Of a stretch of 64,000 nt of DNA, positions 55,955 to 64,000 are shown piece after piece (within the stretch, counting starts at the first letter, position 1; each line of letters begins with the position of its first letter). The translations under genes and the position numbers were made by a program. Under the pieces are notes generated by a model. That model was not told the DNA's origin and made no database searches. It saw only the letters and a program-made list of their open reading frames with translations. Origin of the DNA: Pycnococcus provasolii (Eukaryota; Chlorophyta; Pseudoscourfieldiophyceae; Pseudoscourfieldiales; Pycnococcaceae); assembly GCA_938743325.2 (NCBI GenBank), contig OW568865.1, positions 248,001 through 312,000 of the forward strand, given 5' to 3'.

Positions 55955-58180
55955 CTATAGGAACCATACTTTCGCGACGTTCTCGTGACGCCTCATCGCA
56001 GTCAGCACAGCATCCCCACCGCCTGCCGCGCCGATGCGCGACTGGTTCTCAGCATGGTTGCGTGATAGAAAAAGCAATGCAAGGCATGCCTGTTTCTGCA
56101 CATTCGCGACGCTCTCGTGACGCCTCATCGCAGTCAGCACAGCATCCACGCCGCCCGCCGCGCCGATGCGCGACTGGTTCTCCGCGTGATATCCACAAAG
56201 CCAGCGCAATGCAAGGCATGCCTGTTTCTGCACATTCGCGACGCTCTCGTGACGCCTCATCGCAGTCAGCACAACATCCACGCCGCCTGCCGCGCCGAAG
56301 CGCGACTGGTTCTCCGGGTGATCTACACAAAGCCAATGTATTGCATCGCACGCAAATTCCTGCACTTTCGCGACGCTCTCGTGACGCCTCATCGCAGTCA
56401 GTACAACATCCACGCCGCCTGCCGCGCCGATGCGCGACCAGTTCTCCGGATGGTTGAGTGATAGAATCAGCAATGCAAGGCACGCCTTTTCCTGCAATTT
56501 CGCAACGCTCTCGTGACGCCTCATCGCAGTCAGCACAGCATCCCCACCGCCTGCCTCGCCGATGCGCGACTGGTTCTCAGCATGGTTGCGTGATAGAAAA
56601 AGCAATGCAAGGCATGCCTCTTCCTGCACTTTCGCCACGCTCTCGTGACGCCTCATCGCAGTCAGTACAACATCCACGCCGCCTGCCGCGCCGATGCGCG
56701 ACTGGTTGTCCGCGTGATATCCACAAAGCCAGTGCAATGCAAGGCATGCCTGTTTCTGCACATCCGCGACACTCTCGTGACGCCTCATCGCAGTCAGCAC
56801 AGCATCCACGCCGCCCGCCGCGCCGATGCGCAACTGGTTCTCAGCATGGTTGCGTGATAGATTACGCAATGCAAGGCATGCCTGTTTCTGCACATTCGCG
56901 ACGCTCTCGTGACGCCTCATCGCAGTCAGCACAGCATCCACGCCGCCCGCCGCGCCGATGCGCGACTGGTTGCCCGCGTGATCTTCACAAAGCCAGCGCA
57001 ATGCAAGGCATGCCTGTTTCTGCACATTCACCACGCTCTCGTGACGCCTCATCGCAGTCAGCACAACATCCACGCCGCCTGTCGCGCCGAAGCGCGACTG
57101 GTTTCCCGCGTGATATCCACAAAGCCAGTGCAATGCAAGGCATGCCTGTTTCTGCACATTCACCACACTCTCGTGACGCCTCATCGCAGTCAGCACAACA
57201 TCCACGCCACCCGCCGCGCCGAAGCGCGACTGGTTCTCAGCATGGTCGCATGATAGATTACGCAATGCAAGGCACGCCCATTCCTGCACATTCACCACGC
57301 TCTCGTGACGCCTCATCGCAGTCAGCACAGCATCCACGCCACCCGCCGCGCCGATGCGCGACTGGTTGCCCGCGTGATCTTCACAAAGCCAGTGCAATGC
57401 AAGGCATGCCTGTTTCTGCACATTCGCGACGCTCTCGTGACGCCTCATCGCAGTCAGCACAGCATCCATGCCGCCCGCCGCGCCGATGCGCGACTGGTTT
57501 TCCGCGTGGTTGCGTGATAGGTTACGCAATGCAAGGCACGCCCCTTCCTGCACATTCGCGACGCTCTCGTGACGCCTCATAGCAGTCAGCACAGCATCCA
57601 CGCCGCCTGCCTCGCCGATGCGCGACTGGTTCTCCGCGTGATCTTCACAAAGCCAGTGCAATGCAAGGCACGCCCATTTCTGCACATCCGCGACGCTCTC
57701 GTGACGCCTCATCGCCTTGAGTACAGCATCCACGCCGCCCGCCGCGCCGATGCGCGACTGGTTTTCCGCGTGGTTGCGTGATAGGTTACGCAATGCAACG
57801 CGCGCATGCTCACGGTCCTGGGCGAGGCGGATACCTGCCGCGAAGTACGCGTCGAAGACGTCAGCCGGCACGCACGTTGCAAGCTGGGCGTGCGAGAACG
57901 GCTCGGCGGAGCACTTCGGCGCCACGGCGTTGTTGCCGAAGTGCCTCAACGGGCAATACACGCGTGCGTTTCGCGCGGACACATCCTCCGGCCGTTCGTC
58001 GTAGTCGCACAGGACACGCACGTGCTTAGCCAGGCACGACGAGCACGTGGCGTGGTTTTGCGCGCACTTCACCAAGTTGACGCCGTCGACGTTTTGCACG
58101 TCGTCGTGGCATATGCAACATTGGTCCTGCGCGTGGTGATTGTGCTTCGCCCTCTTCGCACCTGGCTCAACGTTTTCCAT
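55955..58180 (-). CDS. RING-like protein with 14 tandem 44-aa armadillo-type repeats
   Basis: 741 aa. Residues 20-90 form a zinc-binding module, CCICHDDVQNVDGVNLVKC then HATCSSC (C-x2-C-x14-C-x3-H-x2-C-x2-C) and C76/C90, close to a RING-HC finger but with the last Cys pair 13 residues apart. From residue 129 run thirteen full 44-residue repeats and a shortened fourteenth, consensus ALxxLSxNHAENQSRIGAAG then GVDAVLTAMRRHESVANVQ and xxACL. They are algal armadillo repeats of the ENQSRIGAAGG/AMRRH type. Repeats 1-6 alternate strictly between RNLS and HWLC forms. The likely role is a RING ubiquitin ligase or scaffold whose repeat surface binds partners. The last repeat ends abruptly in AKVWFL, and a further repeat lies out of frame beyond the stop. 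Confidence 0.85.
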   Translation of the reverse strand: MENVEPGAKRAKHNHHAQDQCCICHDDVQNVDGVNLVKCAQNHATCSSCLAKHVRVLCDYDERPEDVSARNARVYCPLRHFGNNAVAPKCSAEPFSHAQLATCVPADVFDAYFAAGIRLAQDREHARVALRNLSRNHAENQSRIGAAGGVDAVLKAMRRHESVADVQKWACLALHWLCEDHAENQSRIGEAGGVDAVLTAMRRHESVANVQEGACLALRNLSRNHAENQSRIGAAGGMDAVLTAMRRHESVANVQKQACLALHWLCEDHAGNQSRIGAAGGVDAVLTAMRRHESVVNVQEWACLALRNLSCDHAENQSRFGAAGGVDVVLTAMRRHESVVNVQKQACLALHWLCGYHAGNQSRFGATGGVDVVLTAMRRHESVVNVQKQACLALRWLCEDHAGNQSRIGAAGGVDAVLTAMRRHESVANVQKQACLALRNLSRNHAENQLRIGAAGGVDAVLTAMRRHESVADVQKQACLALHWLCGYHADNQSRIGAAGGVDVVLTAMRRHESVAKVQEEACLALLFLSRNHAENQSRIGEAGGGDAVLTAMRRHESVAKLQEKACLALLILSLNHPENWSRIGAAGGVDVVLTAMRRHESVAKVQEFACDAIHWLCVDHPENQSRFGAAGGVDVVLTAMRRHESVANVQKQACLALRWLCGYHAENQSRIGAAGGVDAVLTAMRRHESVANVQKQACLALLFLSRNHAENQSRIGAAGGGDAVLTAMRRHENVAKVWFL
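55956..57796 (-). repeat. 132-bp tandem repeat array (armadillo repeats)
   Basis: Fourteen 132-bp units, highly similar at DNA level, with phrases such as CTCTCGTGACGCCTCATCGC (+ strand) recurring nearly unchanged once per unit. Changes cluster at a few codons. With the remnant the array reaches fifteen units. Confidence 0.95.
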
Positions 58181-58496
58181 CGTGACGTGCTGACTGTGAC
58201 AAAATGACGTAAAGGTAGGGTACGGTTTGACGGTAACTTACGGGTACAGTACGAGGTTTCCTAGCCACGAAAGCCTCGCTGCAGCAGCAGTTCAGTTCAG
58301 ATCCCCTCCCATTCCACAATGGTTCCCCAGAATAGTCTAGGGGAATCGTCTGAGGAGACCCCCGGCTGCCCGGCCCCTCCCCTTCGTCACAGGTGCACTT
58401 GTCCGGTACTTTTTAGAGTCTGTCGGGTGCCTTTTTCGCCGCCGCTCCCCCTGTTCCCTTTTTTCAGGCTTGCTTGTCAAACCTTACCGGGTAGAC
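58181..58496. promoter_or_regulatory. Bidirectional promoter gap of the repeat-protein and MFS genes
   Basis: 316 bases between divergent ATGs. There is a pyrimidine-rich tract near 58440-58465 and no telomere-type array. The MFS frame is open upstream to 58470 without an ATG. Confidence 0.45.
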
Positions 58497-59993
58497 ATGT
58501 CTGCCGTTGCGCGTACGCCCGGCGCCTCGAGGCCTCGTCGTGCCTCCTGCTTCGTCCCTCGCTCCTCCGCCCTCGCCACTCACCTTCCGCGTCGCCAAGC
58601 GTCCGCCTTCTCTGCGTCGTCGTCGTCGTCCAAGGCTGGCTGGTCGGCTCCGTCGCACGATGAGCCTTCGCTAGGGTTATCACGCAGAGGAGGCGTCGTG
58701 CCGCGCCGCACCCTCGCGACGCAAAGGTGGCAAAAGGACGACAAGGACGCGCTGGTGCCGGCTCCTCGCGCGGCGACAGCCGCCATCGAGGAGGAGTCCA
58801 ACCCGCTCGCGGCGATTTGCGTCATCGTGTCCGCGGTGCTCGGAAATATCACCATCGGTGTGCTTTTCACGTGGACCTTCTTCGTCGCGCCGCTCGAGGC
58901 GGCGACAGGACTTGCGCGAGCGACGCTCAGCCTCACGTTCAGCGCAGCCACCGCGTCGTTCGCAACCACGATGTTCCTCGGCGTCGGCGTGCACGCCAAG
59001 TATCCCACCCCACTTGTCACCGCCGCGGCGCTGCTCACGGGAGGATTCGGCATCGCCATGGCGGGAACGCTCAAGACCTTCCCCGCGCTCATCGTCGGGT
59101 TTGGTGTGCTCTTCGGAATCACCAACGGTATCATCTACGGCATCTCTCTCAGTGCCGCGAACCAGATGGGAAGCGGCAAGTACGCCGCCGTTGCTAAGGG
59201 ACTTGCCACCGGCGCCTGCGTTGGCGGGTACACGATGACGCCCATCTTCTTCGGCGCCCCAGTCAAGGCTCTGCTCAACTCCCTTGGACCGCACGCGGCG
59301 CTCGTCACGCTCGGCGGCATTGTCGCCGGCGTGGCGATTCCTATGTTCACCCTCTATCAAGTGGGCAAGCTGCAGATTCCGGTTCCGACCATTGCCGACG
59401 TGGATCCCGCGGCGGCTGAGATCGAGGCGAAGCGTGTCAAGCTCCTGCAGATTACAATCTTCTTCTCCTCCGTGGCGCCGCTCATGTGCATCGCGCACGC
59501 CGCGGGCATCTACGCGAGCCTCGGCGGCGCAGCTGCGAATGCGGTGGGCGTGTTGAGCACCATGTCCATCTGCAACTGGGCTGCCCGCATCATCTGTGGC
59601 GCTATGTGCGACCAGCCGAACGGCGCACGCCTCGGCCTTCGCATCGCCGCAATCACGACGACAGCCGCGCTCGGCGCCATTCTCGGGCTCGGCAGCGCGA
59701 TGGGACCGGTTGGCGTCGCGGCGGCGCTCTGCGTCATTGGATACGGCTACGGCTCGCTGATGACGTGCATGCCGGGAATCACGACGAAGCTTGTCGGCGC
59801 TTCTCGCTTTGGCGCATGCTACGGGAAGATTTTCGGGCTCGGCTGGGGCATCGCAGGTGTCTCCTCCGCGTACATTGCCGGCATGGTGTACGACGCGACG
59901 GGCACGTACCTTGCTTCCGTCGCCATCGCGATCGTGCTGTCGACGTGCTACACCGCGCTCTCCTTCCACCTTCCCGACGAGCCCGAACGATAG
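58497..59993 (+). CDS. MFS transporter (oxalate/formate-antiporter-like) with organelle presequence
   Basis: About 498 aa from ATG 58497. The first ~95 residues are Ser/Arg/Ala-rich (MSAVARTPGASRPRRASCFV), a likely plastid or mitochondrial presequence. The body has twelve spans in two halves. The first half begins AAICVIVSAVLGNITIGVLF and includes GFGVLFGITNGIIYGISLSA and LATGACVGGYTMTPIFFG; the second includes ARIICGAMCDQPNGARLGLR (the MFS loop motif between spans 8 and 9) and YGKIFGLGWGIAGVSSAYIA. The FxxTWSxF-type start, Gly-rich helices and FGxxYG-like FGACYGKIFG near span 11 resemble the OFA/monocarboxylate branch. The substrate is probably a small organic anion, not determined. Divergent with the repeat-protein gene. 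Confidence 0.85.
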   Translation: MSAVARTPGASRPRRASCFVPRSSALATHLPRRQASAFSASSSSSKAGWSAPSHDEPSLGLSRRGGVVPRRTLATQRWQKDDKDALVPAPRAATAAIEEESNPLAAICVIVSAVLGNITIGVLFTWTFFVAPLEAATGLARATLSLTFSAATASFATTMFLGVGVHAKYPTPLVTAAALLTGGFGIAMAGTLKTFPALIVGFGVLFGITNGIIYGISLSAANQMGSGKYAAVAKGLATGACVGGYTMTPIFFGAPVKALLNSLGPHAALVTLGGIVAGVAIPMFTLYQVGKLQIPVPTIADVDPAAAEIEAKRVKLLQITIFFSSVAPLMCIAHAAGIYASLGGAAANAVGVLSTMSICNWAARIICGAMCDQPNGARLGLRIAAITTTAALGAILGLGSAMGPVGVAAALCVIGYGYGSLMTCMPGITTKLVGASRFGACYGKIFGLGWGIAGVSSAYIAGMVYDATGTYLASVAIAIVLSTCYTALSFHLPDEPER

Positions 59994-60102
59994 TGGTGAG
60001 AAGATGAAGGAAGGTTTTTGTGGGAAATGGTTAAATATTAAAAAATGCGCTCATTCAGTAACGGAACTGGATTTTTACTTTAGAGTCTTCTATGGAACAC
60101 GC

Positions 60103-60152
60103 GTGAGTGAGGCCACGGCAGAGGCTGCGGTTCTCGCTGCAGCCTCACTCAC
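60103..60152. terminator. Nested hairpin between convergent genes
   Basis: Arms GTGAGTGAGGC (60103-60113) and GCCTCACTCAC (60142-60152) enclose a second stem GAGGCTGC/GCAGCCTC, whose right arm overlaps the outer arm. It overlaps the stop of the minus-strand gene at 60149-60151. It may form a 3'-end structure for one or both transcripts. Confidence 0.5.
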
Positions 60153-60736
60153 TCATCTCTTTCGGAAAGTTCGAGTTCCTCCCATGTGAGCAACCCAGCG
60201 CACCTCGTGGGGTCAATCCTCGACGCTGCTTTGGCATATGCTCTTGCCTTTTTCTGGTTTCCGGAGTGCAGTGCAAGAAGAGCGATGCGTTGCGTGAGCA
60301 GAGCGCGCGCCCTCTTGTCGAGCTCTTTGTGACCTTCCCTGAAGCCTCGCATGATGATGTCCTCTGCCCCATCTGCGCCACGCAAGCGTTCCATCCACAC
60401 GCTGTATGTCACCCAAGCGGTCGCGTCGCCAGGCACCTCCTCGAACACCTCCTCGAATCGCGCGTCGACGGCTCGGAGCAGCGGTCTGAGTGACGAGAAC
60501 TCGCGTGGATTTGTTTCATTTTCCCTCTCAAATCTCCTCACGACACGCATGACGTTTCGCGCCTTTCGGTACGCGAGCGAGCGGGTGGAGCCAGAGCATC
60601 CCCCCGCCGAAGGTGTCATTCCCCCAAGGGGGGGTAAGGAATGGCATCGATTTCGGCACTTCGATGTTTGCAAGCCCAGACGAGACAGACTGCGAGGCGA
60701 GGAGGAGACAGCGAACAATCCTGAAGAGGCGGACAT
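60149..60736 (-). CDS. Small organelle-targeted TPR/HAT-repeat protein
   Basis: About 195 aa from ATG 60736 (MSASSGLFAVSSSPRSLSRL), an N terminus typical of an organelle presequence. After a Gly/Pro linker comes a helical domain: SLAYRKARNVMRVVRRFERE, AVDARFEEVFEEVPGDATAW, VTYSVWMERLRGADGAEDII and AKAASRIDPTRCAGLLTWEE. The W...Y..W and A..I.P spacing is that of TPR or half-a-TPR (HAT) repeats found in organellar RNA-processing and assembly factors. Only about three repeats are present. The function is unknown. Convergent with the MFS gene; the stop lies within the right arm of a hairpin. Confidence 0.7.
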   Translation of the reverse strand: MSASSGLFAVSSSPRSLSRLGLQTSKCRNRCHSLPPLGGMTPSAGGCSGSTRSLAYRKARNVMRVVRRFERENETNPREFSSLRPLLRAVDARFEEVFEEVPGDATAWVTYSVWMERLRGADGAEDIIMRGFREGHKELDKRARALLTQRIALLALHSGNQKKARAYAKAASRIDPTRCAGLLTWEELELSERDE

Positions 60737-61806
60737 GATTCGAACAATGAACCAGTTACTTGTAGGTTTCGCCAAGTAAAAACATGAACGCGTCTGTCCG
60801 TCTGAGCGTCTGTCCGTGACCACGTGCCACGAGGGAACGGCGGAACGGGAGCGCGTGGCCCCTCTCCCCTCCCCCGTCCCGTCGTACAAAGTCAGAAAGA
60901 TTTTCTCAGGTTTACCGCGCGTCTACTGGGAATAATTTCAAGAGGGGGAGTGCACTCCACTGCTGGACCAAGCATGGGTCCCCCGCCCCCGGGAGCTTTC
61001 CCCGGCCCCTTGTGGGAGCCCCTGGCCTTGTGGGACGGCACTACCCGGTATTGGCACTTTATGACGTCACATGGGCATGCTGAGAGACAGCTCAATCGTA
61101 GTGGTAGGGTGGTAAGGTAAACTTTAAAAAGTTAGATACCGGGACAGCCTTGAGGAGGAATAGAGCATGAATTTTTTAAGACCACGTGCCACTCAGGTGT
61201 GCCACTCAGGTGTGCCACTCAGGTGTGCCACTCGGTGCCACTCGGTGCCAGGAAGGGACTGGCAGACTGGAGAGAAGCGGGAACTGGTGCGGGAACTGGT
61301 GTTCCAAGAAGCCTGTAGTGAACTACCTTAGAGGCCGGGAGTAGGTTGCCGTGAAGTGGGAACTGGGGAATGGAGAAGCTGGAAACGGGAAAGGAAGCCC
61401 TAAAACTTTTTATTTAAAAAAAAAACCGTAAACTTTAGCTAATCGGAAGAAGGTGGCGGAAGAATCTTGAGCCGTTGAGCGAAAGTGAAGAGGAAAGTTG
61501 ACCGGACGTGACTTCCCATGCAAGGCAAGAGAAGAGGTTCCATCAAGAAAGAAAGTGCCTTGGCTAGACTACCTTACTGTAATCGTTTGCATTTGCATTT
61601 GCCGCGCATGGTCATATGGTGGTGGTGGCCTTGCATGCAGGAAGGAAAGAGTGGGCAATGCAATGCAAATAGGCAATGCACAGGTCTACTCTGTGTGCAA
61701 GTCTCCCCTCCCGGTGCAGTGCAGGTGCAGGATCCCACCCGGACCCGCGGCCGAACGCTTCCCTCCATTTCCGACTCTTTGAATTCGGATTCCGTCAGTC
61801 AGAAGA
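60737..61806. other. 1.1-kb intergenic region with tandem repeats
   Basis: It contains the GTGCCACTC repeat (61186-61250), duplicated GGGAACTGGTG (61270-61305), an A9 run near 61420 and GGTGGTGGTGG near 61617. Open stretches up to ~105 codons lack recognisable features. Confidence 0.5.
61186..61250. repeat. 13-/10-bp tandem repeat
   Basis: Three copies of GTGCCACTCAGGT, then two copies of the shortened GTGCCACTCG and a final GTGCCA. The 3-bp loss of AGT-type ends marks a second repeat class. Confidence 0.92.
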
Positions 61807-63780
61807 ATGGACATGGACAGCCATGTTCATGGTAAAATTCCTTCCGTTGACCTTGAAAGTGCACAAGTGGTCGTTGTAAGTTCGCACCATGTCAATACAA
61901 CAACAAATGTGCAAGACACCTCCTCCTCCTCCTGCTCCTCCTCCTGCTCCTCCACACACGCCGCTACGCACGTTTCGGAACAGCACACGTTGACTCCTCA
62001 GGCTCAGCCTTGTGGCCTCTTAGAACCCTCCCAGAACACAGCAAACAACACAGCCTCGGCATACCTGCACCAGCAGAGACAGAGACAACAACACTCACCT
62101 CCTAGCTCGCCAACGAAGGAGGCGGAGCTGCCGGGACTCGTCGCGAGCACGCTCGACTTGCTCGGCGATCGGGTGGACGAAACCACGCTCACGCCGAGCA
62201 TGACGGAGTTCCTAGCAAACCCAAAGGTCGTCGCAAAGCTGTGCGAGTTCGTCGCGCAGAAACGAACGGAAACGGGGGAATTTCAAGACCAGAGTGCTGC
62301 GGTCACACTAACCAGGGCTAGGCGTGCCGCGCAGCTGCTCAGCGAGCCACCGCGACCTATTGCACAGGTGGTGGTGCGAAGGGCTGGCCCAACAGCCGTG
62401 ACGCTCTGCAGGCTGGCGCTTCCCGTGGAGCAGAACCACGGAGGCGACGCCGCGAACCGATGCACTGCACCGGCAGCAAACGCCGTGGGCGCGCTCCTGC
62501 GAAGGGCGCCGAGACAGGTTGTGCGTGGTCTCGACGAGGCTGGACTGGTGCCGCAGCTACTTGCTTCTGTGGACGTCGCGCCGTGGGCTGACGGACTGCT
62601 TCGCGCATTCGAGGCTATGCTCAGCACACTCGCGTCTGTCATCACGCAGCAGCGGCGTGCTGCCACCGCCGCGGCGGGCGGTGCAGGAACTCCCACCGCC
62701 GTCGCCGCGACGCTCGCTCGCGTCGCGGCGCTCGTCGAGCACTCACCCATATCTGAGATGTGCCTGAGCGCCTCGAGATCGCTGTCGCTCGCCCGTGCCG
62801 TGTCGCATGGCGGCGCTGACGCTCTCGCCTTCTGGGCGCGGCTGCTCTCTCTCACGACGAACGGGCCGGCGGGACCGCAGCCAGTGCTCACAGGTCGTCT
62901 CGCGGGGTGCGACAACGACGCTCAGATCACCATCGCATCGTTCGTGGATCGCATCGCTCACTCCGCGCCCACGGAGACGCGAGCGCCGCTTGACCTGCTC
63001 AGCGCGCTGACGCACCTATGCAAGTTTGCCCACAACGAACTTTACGTGCGCCCGAGCTTGTCGTGCGACGCAAGGAATTCGGCTCGCGCCATCGCGGCGG
63101 CGATTCAGGAGCATGCTCGCACTCTTGTGGGCGGACTGCTTCGCTTCGTGGGTGCCACGCCACCTGAGCACCACCACCTCGGTGGCGAAAGCAAGCTGCC
63201 TACCACCTCCGTTCGCCGCATTGCTCTTCGCACGCTCGCCGCAGCCGCGGCACTTTCACCCGTCGCGGTGCTGAATGCGATTCCGGGTGTTTCTTGGAGA
63301 GCGATTGCGTCGGCATCCTTTGGGAGAGGGAAGGTCTCCGAGGCGCTTGCGGAGTCTGCCGCAAGTCTGTTCCGTGCGGCGCTGCTCGCCATGCCTGCAG
63401 ACGAGGCGATTCGACGACGCGTGCTGGCTGGTCGAGCCCCGGGCACCTCCCGACCTCGCTCCCGTCGAAGTTCCGCGTCGCCGTCGTGTTCGATGGGTCG
63501 TGAGCCTGGTTTGGTGACGCGGCTGTGCCGTTGCGTTCACTACGGGCATGGAACGGACTCGGGTGCGCACGCGCGTGCGCTTCTGCGCGACCTTACCGAT
63601 GCTGCGTACTCTGGCGACGCGCGTCTTGTGGAGGCGCTGGCGAGCAGCGGCGACTGGCGCGACTTGGTGAGCTCTAGCGAGTCTTCCGCCCGGAACGCGC
63701 TTCAGCCTTTGAATAGCAATAGCAATAGCACGACGACGACGACGGCGGCGCATAGGGCTGCAGGCACGACAAAGGCTTAA
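61807..63780 (+). CDS. Large alpha-helical protein of unknown function
   Basis: 657 aa from ATG 61807. Residues 1-110 are disordered (Ser/Cys runs, Gln-rich). Part of this could be a phase-0 intron: a strong GTAAGT donor is at 61876 and a CAG acceptor near 62073, and removal keeps the frame. From ~residue 110 the protein is Ala/Leu/Arg-rich helices: SMTEFLANPKVVAKLCEFVA, ARRAAQLLSEPPRPIAQVVV, LLSALTHLCKFAHNELYVRP, RIALRTLAAAAALSPVAVLN. This suggests an armadillo/HEAT-type superhelix. The phrase AALCKFTH-like (LTHLCKFAHNEL) also appears in the helical N terminus of the carboxypeptidase in this window, a weak similarity. No catalytic motif. The C-terminal ~60 residues are low-complexity Asn/Ser/Thr. 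Confidence 0.7.
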   Translation: MDMDSHVHGKIPSVDLESAQVVVVSSHHVNTTTNVQDTSSSSCSSSCSSTHAATHVSEQHTLTPQAQPCGLLEPSQNTANNTASAYLHQQRQRQQHSPPSSPTKEAELPGLVASTLDLLGDRVDETTLTPSMTEFLANPKVVAKLCEFVAQKRTETGEFQDQSAAVTLTRARRAAQLLSEPPRPIAQVVVRRAGPTAVTLCRLALPVEQNHGGDAANRCTAPAANAVGALLRRAPRQVVRGLDEAGLVPQLLASVDVAPWADGLLRAFEAMLSTLASVITQQRRAATAAAGGAGTPTAVAATLARVAALVEHSPISEMCLSASRSLSLARAVSHGGADALAFWARLLSLTTNGPAGPQPVLTGRLAGCDNDAQITIASFVDRIAHSAPTETRAPLDLLSALTHLCKFAHNELYVRPSLSCDARNSARAIAAAIQEHARTLVGGLLRFVGATPPEHHHLGGESKLPTTSVRRIALRTLAAAAALSPVAVLNAIPGVSWRAIASASFGRGKVSEALAESAASLFRAALLAMPADEAIRRRVLAGRAPGTSRPRSRRSSASPSCSMGREPGLVTRLCRCVHYGHGTDSGAHARALLRDLTDAAYSGDARLVEALASSGDWRDLVSSSESSARNALQPLNSNSNSTTTTTAAHRAAGTTKA

Positions 63781-64000
63781 AGCCTGTCGTGAAGTACATA
63801 GTAGAATACTAATACATAGACGTATATCGACGTATCCATACATAAAGGTAAGATAAGGTAGAGAGAAAAAAAAACCACCATCCATCCATCCATCATCCCA
63901 TCTCCCCCTGAACCCTACCCTAACCCTAACCCTAACTTCGCGCTTGTTTTTTCTTTTTCTTTTTTTAGTTTTTTTCTTTCGGTTCATCGTCGACGTGTCA
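63781..64000. other. 3' flank with telomere-type repeats
   Basis: 220 bases after the last stop: TACATA repeats, (CCAT)n near 63880, CCCTA(CCCTAA)3 at 63913-63935 and T-rich runs. No gene is supported. Confidence 0.5.
63913..63935. repeat. Interstitial telomere-type repeat (CCCTAA)3
   Basis: CCCTA followed by three CCCTAA units, downstream of the last gene. Confidence 0.95.

Noticed and set aside
56458-57582. 374-codon open frame on the + strand with repeated RDASSQSAQHP
   Set aside because: Shadow of the armadillo repeat array. Repetition is inherited from the 132-bp units; no independent domain.
55956-57796. Regularly spaced near-identical units considered as a CRISPR-like array
   Set aside because: Units are 132 bp, contiguous, protein-coding and lack unique spacers.
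58680-59969. 429-codon open frame on the minus strand
   Set aside because: Antisense of the MFS transporter; His/Arg/Glu-rich product with no motifs, an effect of GC-biased third positions.
61498-61835. Overlapping ~100-codon frames upstream of the last gene
   Set aside because: No motifs; they overlap simple-sequence DNA and the start of the 61807 gene in other frames.

Overview
The window reads as nuclear DNA of a green alga, most likely a small, compact-genome chlorophyte of the prasinophyte type (an inference from gene content). Pointers are a nuclear psbY precursor with a bipartite plastid/thylakoid presequence, a plastid-type ATP/ADP translocator with a transit peptide, a DWARF27-like carotenoid isomerase homologue, a plastid double-ACT protein, a plant-style MoeA-MogA fusion, an HPAT/SGT-type Golgi glycosyltransferase, and TGTAA poly(A) signals just after many stop codons. 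Gaps between genes are mostly 60-600 bp and introns are few. Four GT-AG introns can be placed with confidence. They show that several long reading frames are parts of larger genes or carry translatable introns. Arrays of TTAGGG/CCCTAA recur in intergenic gaps, several of them in the shared promoters of divergent gene pairs.

Layout, 1-20 kb: a 1477-aa protein with Pro-rich repeats and a C-terminal membrane hairpin (+); an HPAT/SGT-like glycosyltransferase (-); a MoeA/Cnx1-like protein with a decayed C-terminal G domain (+); a giant coiled-coil protein (-) that I assemble from three phase-0 exons into about 2566 aa; a 115-aa coiled-coil protein ending in a CaaX box (+); and a small two-span membrane protein (-). 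20-33 kb: plastid ACT-ACT protein (+), PWWP protein with a 27-residue polyalanine and a long Glu-Pro-Ala tail (+), SDR oxidoreductase (-), mTERF protein (-), psbY (-), plastid ATP/ADP translocator (+, two exons) and a D27-like protein (-).

33-48 kb: a seven-span unknown membrane protein (+), FkbM methyltransferase (-), cytosolic carboxypeptidase (+), gluconokinase (-), ACAD10/11/IBR3-like acyl-CoA dehydrogenase ending in a peroxisomal SRL signal (-), organellar-type seryl-tRNA synthetase (+) and a GT29 sialyltransferase-like protein (+). 48-64 kb: SagB/nitroreductase-type flavoprotein (+), tail-anchored unknown (-), tubulin-tyrosine-ligase-like protein (+), class V aminotransferase (+), a RING-like protein with 14 near-identical 44-aa armadillo repeats (-), an MFS carrier with a targeting presequence (+), a small organelle-targeted TPR/HAT protein (-) and a large helical unknown (+).

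The genes form no operon-like pathway. Two themes recur: plastid function (psbY, translocator, ACT, D27-like, mTERF, SerRS) and microtubule tail modification (carboxypeptidase plus TTL-like protein). The points most worth following are the telomere-type repeats in promoters, the homogenised armadillo array with an out-of-frame remnant beyond the stop, the unrecognised three-exon coiled-coil giant, the degenerate MogA domain, and the stop-free in-frame intron inside the PWWP domain. No tRNA, rRNA, transposase, viral gene or CRISPR array was seen.
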